This document shows, one piece after another, positions 9,854 through 19,378 of a DNA stretch of 64,000 bases. The notes below the pieces were generated by a model. It saw nothing but the letters and a program-made list of their open reading frames with translations, was not told the DNA's origin and did no database searches. Position 1 is the stretch's first letter. Every line of letters begins with the position of its first letter. Origin of the DNA: Stutzerimonas stutzeri (lineage in GTDB: Bacteria > Pseudomonadota > Gammaproteobacteria > Pseudomonadales > Pseudomonadaceae); the NCBI RefSeq assembly GCF_000219605.1, contig NC_015740.1:2542001-2606000 (forward strand). Direction: 5' to 3'. Both the position numbers and the translations under genes were made by a program.

Positions 9854-10022
9854 GCCGGTCTCCGAAACAAGGCGCGCAGTATACGCGAGCGCATCACGGA
9901 GTTCAGGACCGCTGCGCCATTGCCGGATCGGCTGCACGCAGGCGGCGGACGAGGCGCGAGTAGCCTGGACACCGCGCCTCGTCTAGAATCCGGGTTGTCT
10001 TCCCACCCCAAGGTAGTTCCCG

Positions 10023-10610
10023 ATGTCATTCGCCAAGCAACTCGCCCGCCTGCAAGTCTTCCTGGATGCAGATGATCTGCATGAGGAAGCACTGGATTAC
10101 ATCGCCGCCCATGGCTACCTGACAGCGCTGTGCATCTGTTCGGAACAGGTACCCGAGCGCGAGTGGATCGATGCATTGTTTTCCGAACCGCCGAAATACA
10201 AGGACGACACGGAACGCGAGGCCATCGAGGCCACGCTGGTCCAGCTCAAGGCCCATATCGCGCGCCAGCTGGCCAGCGACGAGGATATGGAACTGCCGTG
10301 CGAACTGGACCTCGGCGAAGACCCGGACGAGTCCGACCTGCGCGGCTGGTGCATCGGCTTCATGGAAGGCGTATTCATGCGCGAAGCAGTCTGGTTCGAA
10401 GACTCCGAGGAGGAGGTCAGCGAGCTGTTGCTGCCGATCATGGTCGGCTCGGGGCTGTTCGACGAACAGCCGGAATTTGCCGACATCGCCGACAATCCCG
10501 ATCTGGTGGACGAAATGGTGGCGCAGATTCCGGAGCTGCTGACAGCGCTATACCTGATCTGCCATGCACCGGAAGAAAAACCCGCCCTGCTCAAGCCGCG
10601 CCGCCACTGA
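10023..10610 (+). CDS. UPF0149 / YecA-family protein
   Basis: This 195-residue acidic protein has the UPF0149 pattern: an N-terminal helical half (LHEEALDYIAAHGYLTALC), then the conserved RGWCIGFMEGVFM segment at about residues 115-130 and a C-terminal acidic stretch. It lacks the C-terminal SEC-C zinc motif present in E. coli YecA. Function is unknown. It is divergent from recQ and followed by a short ORF and the ybaN-like gene on the same strand. Confidence 0.85.
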   Translation: MSFAKQLARLQVFLDADDLHEEALDYIAAHGYLTALCICSEQVPEREWIDALFSEPPKYKDDTEREAIEATLVQLKAHIARQLASDEDMELPCELDLGEDPDESDLRGWCIGFMEGVFMREAVWFEDSEEEVSELLLPIMVGSGLFDEQPEFADIADNPDLVDEMVAQIPELLTALYLICHAPEEKPALLKPRRH

Positions 10611-10686
10611 TCGCGGCTCGATGCCGGACGCAGGCGACGGCGGCAGGCGAAGCCTAACCGCCGCTCTCTGCCAGGAGGAGCCGTCC

Positions 10687-10788
10687 ATGTCCCAGCCCTC
10701 AGGCCTTCGGCTTCTGCACCGTCCGGGTCCGGATAGCACCCGGCTGTCGTTCCCCATTCGTGGCGGTCTGCAAGGCAGCAGCGAGTAG
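10687..10788 (+). CDS. Possible 33-residue small ORF upstream of the ybaN-like gene
   Basis: An ATG at 10687 follows a very strong ribosome-binding site (AGGAGGAG, six bases upstream) and opens a frame of 33 codons ending in TAG at 10786-10788, only four bases before the ybaN-like ATG, which has a poor site of its own. The peptide (MSQPSGLRLLHRPGPDS...) is not one I recognise. The layout suggests a leader or translational coupling to the membrane gene. A chance ORF cannot be excluded. Confidence 0.4.
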   Translation: MSQPSGLRLLHRPGPDSTRLSFPIRGGLQGSSE

Positions 10789-10792
10789 CGCC

Positions 10793-11212
10793 ATGGCCCA
10801 TCGCGACATTCGGCAGCACCGCAATCCGGTCATCCGCATGACGCTGCTCACGGTAGGCTGGCTCGCCGTGGCGCTGGGCGTGATCGGCATCTTCCTGCCC
10901 GTGCTGCCAACCACTCCCTTCCTGCTGCTGGCCGCTGCCTGCTTCGTGCGCAGCTCGCGGCGGTTCTACGGCTGGCTGGTCGATCACCCGCATCTCGGGC
11001 CATGGTTTCGCGATTACCTCGAAGGCAACGGCATCCCACTCAAGGGCAAGGTCTACGCCATTGCAACGATGTGGATCAGCATCAGCGTCTCCTGCTGGCT
11101 GGTCCCGTTTGTCTGGGCACGCGTCGGTATGCTGCTGAGCGCGACACTGGTGACGTTGTACATCCTCAGGCAGAAAACCCTGGCGGTCGCCAAGCAGCCC
11201 GAGCCGCGCTAA
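10793..11212 (+). CDS. YbaN / DUF454 family inner-membrane protein
   Basis: This 139-residue protein carries the DUF454 signature GIFLPVLPTTPFLLLAAACF followed by FVRSSRRFYGWL, with a further membrane pair in the C-terminal half (residues about 85-125). The start at 10793 puts the first helix at residue 15; the upstream in-frame codon at 10760 lies inside the preceding short ORF region. Function of the family is unknown. It converges on the tapT-like gene with a 42-base gap. Confidence 0.87.
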   Translation: MAHRDIRQHRNPVIRMTLLTVGWLAVALGVIGIFLPVLPTTPFLLLAAACFVRSSRRFYGWLVDHPHLGPWFRDYLEGNGIPLKGKVYAIATMWISISVSCWLVPFVWARVGMLLSATLVTLYILRQKTLAVAKQPEPR

Positions 11213-11254
11213 ACGCCAAGCCTATCTGCAGGCTGAAACCTGTCCCGCCAGAAC

Positions 11255-11836
11255 TCATAAACCACCGTGATTGCGCCGGTAGACATCCGCCCCCATCGCG
11301 TCGATCTGCCCTTCGATCAGTGCCTCGAACGGTCGCAGAAGGTCATCGTACCGCTCGGGCGCCTCGAGGGTGTTCAAGGCGGCGACGATGGCCTCGATGG
11401 TGGACAGCGCACCGGGCATAGGTGCCTTGCGCAACCGATAGCGCGAGGACAGCCCCTCCGGTAGCGCGACCCGCGGTAGCGCTGCGAGCCAGGGATTGAG
11501 GTGCAGGAGCTTGCGCGCCTTGCGCCAGGTGCCGTCCGGCACGATCAGGCGCACCGGCAAGTCATCGTGGGCGACGACTGACAGCGGCACGGCGTCCTCG
11601 CCCGGAAAGAGCAGATAGGTCGGCACTGCATCAGCGACCTCATCGAAACGCTCGCCGATCTGCAACTGCGCGCTGCGCAAGCCCAACGCCGCCAGGCGCG
11701 CAGTATTCAGCGCATGGCTCGCTTCGCTGAGGTGCTGCAGGATGACGATCTGCGTGCGGCTTCCCAGAGACGGAATCAATGCGCACAGGCAGTGCAGCGA
11801 CGGGCGGTGGCAGCGGGAGCAGCGTGGTCGGGACAT
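11255..11836 (-). CDS. tapT: DTW-domain tRNA-uridine aminocarboxypropyltransferase
   Basis: This 193-residue DTW protein has N-terminal zinc-ligand cysteines (PRCSRCHRPSLHCLC), the central LIVPDGTWRKARKL motif that gives the family its name (here DGTW) and the PEGLSSRYRLRKAP segment. E. coli TapT (YfiP) adds an aminocarboxypropyl group to uridine 47 of tRNA using S-adenosylmethionine. The same reaction is inferred from the family. It is divergent from a glutathione transferase gene. Confidence 0.85.
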   Translation of the reverse strand: MSRPRCSRCHRPSLHCLCALIPSLGSRTQIVILQHLSEASHALNTARLAALGLRSAQLQIGERFDEVADAVPTYLLFPGEDAVPLSVVAHDDLPVRLIVPDGTWRKARKLLHLNPWLAALPRVALPEGLSSRYRLRKAPMPGALSTIEAIVAALNTLEAPERYDDLLRPFEALIEGQIDAMGADVYRRNHGGL

Positions 11837-11923
11837 GGTTCACCTCGGCCGCGAAGTCTGCCAGATCGGGCAGTGCTCTGCCGAACGGCTATGCTTGCCC
11901 CGACCTGCTACCGAGGAGCCCGC

Positions 11924-12595
11924 ATGATCACCGTCCACCACCTGAACCATTCCCGCTCGCACCGCGTGCTCTGGATGCTGGAGGAACTGGAGCTGCTGTA
12001 CGAGTTGAAGCGCTACGGGCGCGATCCGAAAACCATGCTCGCTCCGCCGGAACTGAAAGCCGTTCACCCGTTGGGCAAATCCCCCGTTATCACTGACGGT
12101 GACCTGACCCTGGCAGAGTCGGCTGCGATTCTCGAATACCTGCTGGAGCGCTACGCCAACGGTCGGCTGATGCCGGCCCAGGGAAGCGCCGACTACCGAC
12201 GGTTTCGCTACTGGATGCATTACGCGGAAGGGTCGGCCATGCCGCCGCTTCTGCTGAAGCTGGTGTTCGACCGGGTCGCCAGCGGGCCGATGCCGTTTTT
12301 CATCAAGCCGGTAGCCCGTGCCATCGCCAACGGCGCGCACAAGGCGTTCATCGGTCCTCAACTGAAGACGCATCTGGACTATATGGAAGCGGAGCTGGAG
12401 AAATCCCCCTGGTTCGCAGGAGACAGCTTCAGCGCGGCGGATATTCAGATGAGCTTTCCGCTCGAGGCGGCACGCTCGAGAGCGGGGCTGGACCAGAGCC
12501 GCCCGCGCCTGTTGGCCTTTCTCGAACGCATACAGCAACGGCCCGCCTATCAACGAGCCGTCGAACGCGGCGGACCGGCCCTGCCCACCGCGTGA
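11924..12595 (+). CDS. Glutathione S-transferase
   Basis: This 223-residue protein has the N-terminal thioredoxin-like domain (SRSHRVLWMLEELELLYELK, then GKSPVITDGDLTLAESAAIL containing the cis-proline and the E-S pair that bind glutathione). The C-terminal helical domain includes FSAADIQMSFPLE, the N-capping motif of helix 6. The serine near residue 10 is the likely catalytic residue. I set the start at 11924, which has GAGGAG seven bases upstream; the frame is open further upstream but only as antisense to tapT. Substrate unknown. Confidence 0.9.
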   Translation: MITVHHLNHSRSHRVLWMLEELELLYELKRYGRDPKTMLAPPELKAVHPLGKSPVITDGDLTLAESAAILEYLLERYANGRLMPAQGSADYRRFRYWMHYAEGSAMPPLLLKLVFDRVASGPMPFFIKPVARAIANGAHKAFIGPQLKTHLDYMEAELEKSPWFAGDSFSAADIQMSFPLEAARSRAGLDQSRPRLLAFLERIQQRPAYQRAVERGGPALPTA

Positions 12596-12601
12596 CGCGG
12601 C

Positions 12602-12727
12602 TCAGCGTTGGGCGCGACGCTCCTGCTCGCGGCGGGCGCGTACGGGGATGGGTTGCATACGAGGCGGTTCGATCAAGCCAAGAGCGACCGCCAGCTTCCA
12701 ATACATTTCATTGAGCCATGCTTTCAT
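12602..12727 (-). CDS. Small 41-residue protein, hypothetical
   Basis: An ATG at 12727 with AGGAGG about eight bases upstream opens a 41-codon frame that begins MKAWLNEMYWKLAVALGL and ends in a strongly basic tail (VRARREQERRAQR). A second ATG two codons earlier (12733) sits too close to the ribosome-binding site. The N-terminal half is amphipathic or hydrophobic with two tryptophans, so membrane-surface binding is possible. It ends seven bases from the convergent GST gene. I do not recognise a family. Codon use and the ribosome-binding site make it likely to be real. Confidence 0.65.
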   Translation of the reverse strand: MKAWLNEMYWKLAVALGLIEPPRMQPIPVRARREQERRAQR

Positions 12728-12924
12728 GGTCATACCCTCCTGCTAGATAACGGGCTACATCGGAGCCATGCGGCCTATGTGGACAGCATAATCCAAGTTC
12801 CGGCCTGGTGCTCGCACGCAATGTGGCCATACGTTGCTGTACGGGCGCCGCTTTGTTACGGCGCTTTACATCTGCGACCGAGCGGGCGCCTGGGCGTTCC
12901 ACCGACTTCGCGGACGGCACTGCG

Positions 12925-14646
12925 TCAGTTGCGGTCGGCCTTGCGCCGATAGGGAAAGACGTCGATCACCTTGCCCTGGCGGATGGCATCCTGCAGCCCC
13001 TTCCAGTAATCGGCGTCGTAGAGCTCCCCGTGCAGGCTGGCGAAGAGTCGACGCTGGCCGAGATCGGCAAACAGAAAGCGTGGAAACTCCTCGGGAAAGA
13101 CGTCATTCGGCCCCACCGAATACCAGGGCTCGGACGCCATTTCGTCCTCCGGGTAGCGCGGCGGCGGTATGTGGCGGAAATTCACCTCGGTGAGAAAGCT
13201 GATCTCATCGTAATCGTAGAACACCACCCGACCATGGCGGGTGACGCCGAAGTTCTTCAGCAGCATGTCGCCGGGAAATATATTGGCTGCCGCCAGCTGC
13301 TTGATGGCCAGGCCGTAGTCTTCCAACGCCTCGCGTACCTGCTGTTCACTGGCGTTTTCCAGATAAAGGTTCAGCGGCGTCATGCGCCGCTCGGTCCAGC
13401 AATGCCGCACCAGCACGGTGTCGCCCTGCACCTCCACCGTCGATGGCGCGACTTCCAGCAGTTCGGCCAGGCATTCAGGCTCGAACTTGGCTTTGGGGAA
13501 ACGGAAGTCCGCGAACTCCTGGGTATCGGCCATACGCCCTACCCGATCGACGCTTTTCACCAGCCGGTACTTCTCGATCACGTTGGCGCGGTTGACGCTC
13601 TTGATCGGCGAGAAACGATCCTTGATCAGCTTGAACACCGTGTTGAAGCCGGGCAGCGTGAACACCGTCATCACCATGCCGCGCACCCCAGGCGCCATGA
13701 CGAAACGGTCATCGGTATTGGCCAGGTGGTCGATCAGTGCGCGGTAGAACTCGGACTTGCCATGCTTGTAAAAGCCGATCGAGCTGTACAGCTCGGCGAT
13801 GTGCTTGCCGGGCAGGATGCGCTTGAGAAAGCCGACGAACTCGGCAGGGATCGGCACCTCGACCATGAAGTAGGAGCGAGTGAAGGAAAAGATAATCGAC
13901 ACCTCCGCCTCGTCCGTGATCAGCGCATCGGCCACGATGCCCTGACCATCGCGATGCAACAGCGGAATCGCCAATGGCCACTGCTCGTCGCAGGTAAAGA
14001 TGCGCCCGATCAGATACGCGCCCTTGTTGCGATAGAGCACCGACACGAACACCTCGACGGTCAGCTCGGGGTCCTTGCAGACCCAGTCAGGCAGCGTCTC
14101 GCAGAGCTGCGTCTGCAACCGTTGAAGATCACCCGGCAGATCGCAGTACGGCACCGAGAACGCATAGTCGCGCAGGATCTGCTCCAGCATCCCGCGCAGA
14201 TCACCGTTCGGGCGGTAGCGACGCGTCTGCGCCAGCCGCTCATGAGCACGCACCGCAGGCCGGGTGGTATGGATGAACATGGTGCCGTCGCTGATGCAGT
14301 CGTGGCTGAACAGCCCGCAGAAGATCGAGTTGTACCAGGTTTCCGACAGTTCATCGTCGAAGCGCGGGTTGATCAGCTCGATGTAGGCACTCTTGATCTG
14401 CGGCCAGGCCTCGACCTGGAGCAGGTCGGCATGATCGAAGCTGGCCAGCAAACGGCGCCGGGTTTCCCCCACCTTCTCCTCGTAGAGACTGATCCGCGCC
14501 GCGGAGGCGCGCTGGGCTTCCTGCCACTGCGCCTGCTCGAAGCGCGCCCGCGCGCCTTCGGTGATCAGACGGAAATGCTCTCGATAATCGTCGAAGCCGA
14601 GGAGAATCTGCCGCGCGATTTCCGCGGCCAGTTCGTGCTGCACCAT
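12925..14646 (-). CDS. aceK: Isocitrate dehydrogenase kinase/phosphatase
   Basis: This 573-residue protein matches AceK over its whole length: the N-terminal regulatory domain ([20 protein letters not shown]), the [20 protein letters not shown] region and the C-terminal kinase-like domain with [16 protein letters not shown] (metal site) and the [20 protein letters not shown] catalytic loop. It phosphorylates and dephosphorylates isocitrate dehydrogenase and so sets the split between the TCA cycle and the glyoxylate shunt. The start is the ATG at 14646 ([10 protein letters not shown]). The glyoxylate shunt genes themselves are not in this window. The 190-base gap downstream (12734-12924) shows no gene. 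Confidence 0.96.
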   Translation of the reverse strand: MVQHELAAEIARQILLGFDDYREHFRLITEGARARFEQAQWQEAQRASAARISLYEEKVGETRRRLLASFDHADLLQVEAWPQIKSAYIELINPRFDDELSETWYNSIFCGLFSHDCISDGTMFIHTTRPAVRAHERLAQTRRYRPNGDLRGMLEQILRDYAFSVPYCDLPGDLQRLQTQLCETLPDWVCKDPELTVEVFVSVLYRNKGAYLIGRIFTCDEQWPLAIPLLHRDGQGIVADALITDEAEVSIIFSFTRSYFMVEVPIPAEFVGFLKRILPGKHIAELYSSIGFYKHGKSEFYRALIDHLANTDDRFVMAPGVRGMVMTVFTLPGFNTVFKLIKDRFSPIKSVNRANVIEKYRLVKSVDRVGRMADTQEFADFRFPKAKFEPECLAELLEVAPSTVEVQGDTVLVRHCWTERRMTPLNLYLENASEQQVREALEDYGLAIKQLAAANIFPGDMLLKNFGVTRHGRVVFYDYDEISFLTEVNFRHIPPPRYPEDEMASEPWYSVGPNDVFPEEFPRFLFADLGQRRLFASLHGELYDADYWKGLQDAIRQGKVIDVFPYRRKADRN

Positions 14647-14771
14647 GATGCACCCACTGCCGGACATGAAGGTTCGCCGAGCTTAGCAGCCCGCTGTTTG
14701 AAAGTCGGTTTCGGATTGCCAGTTGCGCAAAGGGCGACAACACTTGCTGCTTCGCGAGATGGAGCCAGTCC

Positions 14772-15689
14772 ATGCGACCGCTTGACCTGCTTCGCCTGCT
14801 CGGCCTTGCCGCCATCTGGGGCGCGAGCTTTCTGTTCCTGCGCATCATCGCCCCCGTACTCGGGACCTTTCCCACCGCCTTCTTTCGCGTACTGCTGGCG
14901 ACCGTCGGCCTGATGGCGATCCTGGCTCTGATGCGCACACGCTGGGACTTCCACGGCAAGCTCGGCCTGTGCCTGGTGCTCGGCGCGATCAACTCCGGCG
15001 TGCCGTTCGTGCTGTACTCGGTGGCCGCGCAGCTGCTGCCGGCTGGCTATTCGGCCATTTTCAACGCCACCACGCCGATGATGGGCGTGCTGATCGGCGC
15101 CCTGTTCTTTGCCGAGGAGCTGACGCTGGCCAAGATCGTTGGTGTGCTCAGCGGACTCGGCGGTGTTGCCCTGCTGATGCGCATCGGCCCGGTGCCCTTC
15201 GACACGGAGGTGCTGCTCGGTGCGCTGGCGTGCCTGGGCGCGACGGCCTGCTATGGCGTAGGCGGCTTCCTTACCCGCCGCTGGATCAACCAGCAGGGCG
15301 ACAGTCTGAACAGCGAGGTGGTGGCATTCGGCAGCCAGGCAGGGGCAACGCTTTGCCTGCTGCCACTGTTCGTTCTTTCCGTGCTGAACGCACCGCCGGT
15401 GAGCTGGGGCGACCAGACCGTCTGGCTCAGCCTGCTGGGGCTCGGACTGGTCTGCACGGCGTTCGCCTACATCCTGTACTTTCGCCTGCTGGCGGACATC
15501 GGCCCGGTCAAGACGCTGACCGTGACCTTCCTGATCCCGCCATTCGGCGTGCTGTGGGGCGTGCTGTTGCTCGATGAACCGCTGTCCTGGGCCTATGTCC
15601 AGGGCGGTGCACTGATCGCACTGGCGTTGTGGCTGATCCTGCGACCAACGCCGCCAGCCCAGCCACAGGCGGACCTGCGACGCGGCTGA
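14772..15689 (+). CDS. DMT-superfamily EamA transporter
   Basis: This 305-residue protein has ten membrane helices in two EamA repeats. The N-terminus LAAIWGASFLFLRIIAPVLG and the segment AGYSAIFNATTPMMGVLIGA are typical, and the second repeat has VKTLTVTFLIPPFGVLWGVL. It is divergent from aceK (125-base gap) and convergent with cysK. It is a second member of the family in the window and only distantly similar to the one at 3681. Substrate unknown. Confidence 0.9.
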   Translation: MRPLDLLRLLGLAAIWGASFLFLRIIAPVLGTFPTAFFRVLLATVGLMAILALMRTRWDFHGKLGLCLVLGAINSGVPFVLYSVAAQLLPAGYSAIFNATTPMMGVLIGALFFAEELTLAKIVGVLSGLGGVALLMRIGPVPFDTEVLLGALACLGATACYGVGGFLTRRWINQQGDSLNSEVVAFGSQAGATLCLLPLFVLSVLNAPPVSWGDQTVWLSLLGLGLVCTAFAYILYFRLLADIGPVKTLTVTFLIPPFGVLWGVLLLDEPLSWAYVQGGALIALALWLILRPTPPAQPQADLRRG

Positions 15690-15714
15690 CATCGCAGCCG
15701 CGCCGCGAGGCGTA

Positions 15715-16689
15715 TTACTGCACCAGTTCCTGCTCGCTGAACATGTCGCTGAACAGCATGCTGGACAGGTAGCGCTCGCCGGAGTCCGGCAGGATCACGA
15801 CGATATTCTTGCCCTGCATTTCCGGCCGTTCGGCCAGCCGTACCGCCGCCGCCATCGCCGCTCCGCAGGAGATGCCGCACAGAATGCCCTCTTCGCGCAT
15901 CAGTCGCAGCGCCATCTGCTTGGCCTCGTCGTCATCGACCAGCTCGACGCGGTCGACCATCGACAGGTCGAGGTTCTTCGGTACGAAGCCGGCACCGATG
16001 CCCTGGATTTTGTGCGGGCTGGGCTTCACCTCTTCACCGGCCAGCGTCTGGCTGATCACCGGGGAGCTGGCGGGCTCCACGGCAACGCTCAGGATCTGCT
16101 TGCCCTTGGTGTTCTTGATATAGCGCGACACGCCGGTGATGGTGCCCCCTGTGCCGACGCCAGCCACCAGCACATCGATGCCGCCATCGGTGTCATTCCA
16201 GATTTCCGGCCCGGTGGTCTTTTCGTGAATCGCCGGATTGGACGGATTCTCGAACTGCTGGGGCATGTAGTACTGCTCCGGGTTCGAGGCGGCGATCTCC
16301 GCAGCCTTCTCGATAGCGCCCTTCATGCCCTTGGCCGGCTCGGTGAGTACCAGTTCGGCGCCGAGCGCCTTGAGCACCTTGCGTCGCTCCAGGCTCATCG
16401 AAGCCGGCATGGTCAGCATCAGTTTGTAACCGCGCGCGGCGGCGACGAATGCCAGGCCGATCCCGGTGTTGCCCGAGGTAGGCTCGACCAGCGTCATGCC
16501 GGGCTTGATCCGGCCGCTGTCTTCGGCGTCCCAGATCATCCCTGCGCCGATCCGACACTTCACCGAATAGGCCGGATTGCGCCCCTCGATCTTGGCCATG
16601 ATGCTCACGCCCTTCGGCCCGAGACGATTGATCATGACCAGCGGGGTGTTGCCGATGGAGCGTGCGTTGTCTGCGTATATGCGACTCAT
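15715..16689 (-). CDS. cysK: Cysteine synthase A (O-acetylserine sulfhydrylase)
   Basis: This 324-residue PLP enzyme has the cofactor lysine at K44 ([12 protein letters not shown]), the substrate loop TSGNTGIG (71-78) and the phosphate-binding loop [10 protein letters not shown]. It makes L-cysteine from O-acetylserine and sulfide in the cytoplasm. The start is the ATG at 16689 ([16 protein letters not shown]), which matches the family; the frame is open upstream with unrelated sequence. The CysK-type [13 protein letters not shown] segment favours CysK over CysM. Confidence 0.95.
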   Translation of the reverse strand: MSRIYADNARSIGNTPLVMINRLGPKGVSIMAKIEGRNPAYSVKCRIGAGMIWDAEDSGRIKPGMTLVEPTSGNTGIGLAFVAAARGYKLMLTMPASMSLERRKVLKALGAELVLTEPAKGMKGAIEKAAEIAASNPEQYYMPQQFENPSNPAIHEKTTGPEIWNDTDGGIDVLVAGVGTGGTITGVSRYIKNTKGKQILSVAVEPASSPVISQTLAGEEVKPSPHKIQGIGAGFVPKNLDLSMVDRVELVDDDEAKQMALRLMREEGILCGISCGAAMAAAVRLAERPEMQGKNIVVILPDSGERYLSSMLFSDMFSEQELVQ

Positions 16690-16813
16690 GGGAAGGCCCT
16701 GTCCGAGGAGTATCAGACCGTTCAGCCTATGCGCAGTCCTGACGACAGTCCAGCCGAACTCATGCCTGCCGGCCGGGGTCCATCGTGCATAACCTCGCAC
16801 ATCCCGGAATGCC

Positions 16814-17884
16814 ATGACTCGCCGCCTGCTTCCCCTGTGGATCCTGCTAGCGCTCGGCCTGCTGCTGATCCTGCTGCATCTCGCCCTGCCGCACCTGGTG
16901 CGCAACTTCCTGAACGAGAAGATGGCCGACATGGGGGACTATCAGGGCCATGTCGAGGATGTCGACCTGGTCTGGTGGCGTGGCGCCTACCGGGTCGAAG
17001 GCCTGCTGATCGAAAAGAAGGACAAGCGGGTGCAAGCCCCCCTGTTCAAGGCGCCGAGCATCGATATCGCCATCAGCTGGGACGCGATCCTGCGCCACCG
17101 CGAAATCGTCGGCGAGGTCGTCTTCAAACAGCCACACCTGAACTTCGTCGATGGCGGCGACAGTGGCGACTCGCAGAGCGGCGAAGGGGTCGACTGGCGC
17201 GACCAGCTCGATGCGCTGGTGCCCATCACGCTCAACGAGATTCGCGTAGTGGACGGTCAGCTGTCGTTCCGCAATTTTTCCTCCGACCCGCAGGTGCACG
17301 TGTATGCCAGCGACATCCAGGCGAGCCTGTACAACCTGACCAACACCGACGATGCCGACGGCACTCGCACGGCTACCTTCGAGGGCACCGGCAAGCTGTT
17401 CAATCAGGCGCCGATCGAGGCGACCGCGCGCTTCGACCCGTTCACCGACTGGGAAGACTTCGAGGTGAATCTGCGCGTGACAGGGGTGCCGCTCAAGCAG
17501 CTGAACGACCTCAGCCGGGCCTATGGCAAGTTCGATTTCGCCGGCGGCACCGGCGACCTGGTGGTCGAAGTCGAGGCCAGCAACAGCCAGCTCGACGGCT
17601 ATATCAAACCGCTGCTGCGCAACGTCGACATCTTCGACTACGAGCAGGACGTGGCCAACGAGGACAAGGGTTTCTTCCGCGGCCTGTGGGAGGCGGTCGT
17701 CGGCGGCGGCCAGGAAGTGCTGAAAAACCAGCGCAAGGACCAGTTCGCCACCCGCGTCGAGCTGTCCGGCACGACCAAGGAAACGGACGTCAGCCCGTTC
17801 CAGGCGTTCGTCGCGATCCTGCGCAATGCCTTCGTCGAGGCCTTCACCGCCCGCTTCGAACGCGCGCTGGACGAGGAGGAATGA
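16814..17884 (+). CDS. DUF748 / AsmA-like envelope protein
   Basis: This 356-residue protein has one N-terminal membrane anchor (residues 6-28) followed by a periplasmic part of repeated beta-strand sequence typical of DUF748, a relative of the AsmA/TamB-type lipid-transfer proteins. Characteristic pieces are [38 protein letters not shown] and [19 protein letters not shown] role in envelope lipid homeostasis is inferred only from the superfamily. It is divergent from cysK and precedes moxR by 145 bases that contain a palindrome. Confidence 0.8.
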   Translation: MTRRLLPLWILLALGLLLILLHLALPHLVRNFLNEKMADMGDYQGHVEDVDLVWWRGAYRVEGLLIEKKDKRVQAPLFKAPSIDIAISWDAILRHREIVGEVVFKQPHLNFVDGGDSGDSQSGEGVDWRDQLDALVPITLNEIRVVDGQLSFRNFSSDPQVHVYASDIQASLYNLTNTDDADGTRTATFEGTGKLFNQAPIEATARFDPFTDWEDFEVNLRVTGVPLKQLNDLSRAYGKFDFAGGTGDLVVEVEASNSQLDGYIKPLLRNVDIFDYEQDVANEDKGFFRGLWEAVVGGGQEVLKNQRKDQFATRVELSGTTKETDVSPFQAFVAILRNAFVEAFTARFERALDEEE

Positions 17885-17916
17885 TCCGCGGGCGTCACCA
17901 GAAACACGCACACGGC

Positions 17917-17933
17917 CATTCAGTGACTGAATG
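17917..17933. promoter_or_regulatory. Perfect 7+3+7 palindrome upstream of the moxR-like gene
   Basis: CATTCAG-TGA-CTGAATG lies 33 bases after the DUF748 stop and 97 bases before the moxR start. No T-tract follows, so an operator is a better guess than a terminator. The cognate regulator is unknown. Confidence 0.4.
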
Positions 17934-18029
17934 ATGCGCTCGCGTTCACAGCCACACGGCCTTCCCTTATAGTCGTCCACCTGACTACAACGAGCGCCTG
18001 CGTGCCAGGCCCCGCCGAAGGAATCCGCA

Positions 18030-18878
18030 ATGAAATTCGAAGGCACCCAGTCCTACGTCGCCACCGACGACCTGAAACTCGCGGTCAACGCCGCCATCAC
18101 CCTGCAGCGCCCCCTGCTGGTAAAGGGCGAACCGGGCACCGGCAAGACCATGCTGGCCGAGCAGCTGGCCGAATCCTTCGGCGCCAAACTCATCACCTGG
18201 CACATCAAGTCCACCACCAAGGCCCACCAGGGCCTCTACGAATACGACGCGGTCAGCCGGCTGCGTGATTCGCAGCTGGGTGTGGACAAGGTCCACGACG
18301 TGAAGAACTACATCAAGAAGGGCAAGCTGTGGGAGGCTTTCGAAAGCGAGGAGCGGGTCATCCTGCTGATCGACGAGATCGACAAGGCCGACATCGAGTT
18401 TCCCAACGACCTGTTGCAGGAACTCGACAAGATGGAGTTCTACGTCTACGAGACCAACGAAACCATCAAGGCAACGCAGCGGCCGATCATCATCATCACC
18501 TCCAACAACGAGAAGGAACTGCCGGACGCCTTCCTGCGCCGCTGCTTCTTCCACTACATCGCCTTTCCGGACCGCGAGACGCTGCAGAAGATCGTCGACG
18601 TGCACTATCCGGGCATCAAACAGTCGCTGGTCAGCGAAGCCCTGGACGTGTTCTTCGACGTGCGCAAGGTGCCGGGCCTGAAGAAGAAACCCTCGACTTC
18701 CGAGCTGGTCGACTGGCTGAAGCTGCTGATGGCCGACAACATCGGCGAAGCCGTGCTGCGCGAGCGCGACCCGACCCGTGCGATCCCGCCGCTGGCCGGT
18801 GCGCTGGTCAAGAACGAGCAGGACGTGATGCTGCTCGAGCGTCTAGCCTTCATGAGCCGACGCGCCAACAGCCGCTGA
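18030..18878 (+). CDS. MoxR-family AAA+ ATPase
   Basis: This 282-residue AAA+ protein has Walker A in KGEPGTGKTMLAEQ (residues about 31-44), Walker B in VILLIDEIDKAD (about 110-121), sensor 1 in IIITSNNEKELPDAF and the arginine finger in FLRRCFFHYIAFP. MoxR ATPases work with VWA-domain partners to assemble metalloenzymes or respond to stress. A VWA gene lies just downstream (19379), separated by a GFA-type gene. The ATG at 18030 fits the family start. Confidence 0.92.
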   Translation: MKFEGTQSYVATDDLKLAVNAAITLQRPLLVKGEPGTGKTMLAEQLAESFGAKLITWHIKSTTKAHQGLYEYDAVSRLRDSQLGVDKVHDVKNYIKKGKLWEAFESEERVILLIDEIDKADIEFPNDLLQELDKMEFYVYETNETIKATQRPIIIITSNNEKELPDAFLRRCFFHYIAFPDRETLQKIVDVHYPGIKQSLVSEALDVFFDVRKVPGLKKKPSTSELVDWLKLLMADNIGEAVLRERDPTRAIPPLAGALVKNEQDVMLLERLAFMSRRANSR

Positions 18879-18930
18879 TCGACGCCGGTTTCCGGTGGAG
18901 CCGGCCGTGCACTCACTGGAGGAAGAAACC

Positions 18931-19335
18931 ATGCAAACGCATACCGGTAGTTGCCTGTGTGGCGTCGTGCGCTATCGCATCGACGCCCCCATCGACGCAC
19001 TGACCCACTGCCACTGCAAGATGTGCCGCAAGGCCCATGGCGCCGCCTTCGCCACCTATGCGAGCGTGCCGCTGGATGCCTTCCACTTCATGTCCGGCAA
19101 GGATCAGCTCGGCGTCTACCATTCCTCCGAGCACGTCACGCGCACCTTCTGCATTCGCTGCGGTGCCAATCTGCTGTTCGTCGACAACCGCGAACATGAG
19201 GTCGGCGTCGCCGCCGGCACCCTCGACTCACCGCTGCCAGAGCCGCCGCAATCGCATATCTACGTCGACTCGAAGGCCGACTGGTATGCGATTCGCGACG
19301 GGATGCCCCAACACAACGGCGACAGCCCACGCTGA
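18931..19335 (+). CDS. GFA-family (CENP-V fold) zinc protein
   Basis: This 134-residue protein has the GFA zinc pattern: GSCLCGVVRYRID (first cysteine pair), THCHCKMCRKAHGAAF (three cysteines) and TFCIRCGANLLF (last pair). The family is often annotated as glutathione-dependent formaldehyde-activating enzyme, but that activity has been shown for few members. The start at 18931 has GGAGGAAG upstream; an in-frame GTG at 18895 is less likely. It sits between moxR and the VWA gene with gaps of 52 and 43 bases on the same strand, so co-transcription is likely. Confidence 0.88.
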   Translation: MQTHTGSCLCGVVRYRIDAPIDALTHCHCKMCRKAHGAAFATYASVPLDAFHFMSGKDQLGVYHSSEHVTRTFCIRCGANLLFVDNREHEVGVAAGTLDSPLPEPPQSHIYVDSKADWYAIRDGMPQHNGDSPR

Positions 19336-19378
19336 GCGCCCGTATATCGCGCCGACCTCGGCGCCAGAGGTTTCTGCC

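Noticed and set aside
12808..14913. 701-codon open frame on the + strand opposite aceK
   Set aside because: AceK is certain on the other strand. The frame's protein has the composition typical of antisense reading in GC-rich DNA and no recognisable motif.
16012..17934. 640-codon open frame on the + strand across cysK and the DUF748 gene
   Set aside because: It is antisense to cysK and out of frame with the DUF748 gene, both well supported.
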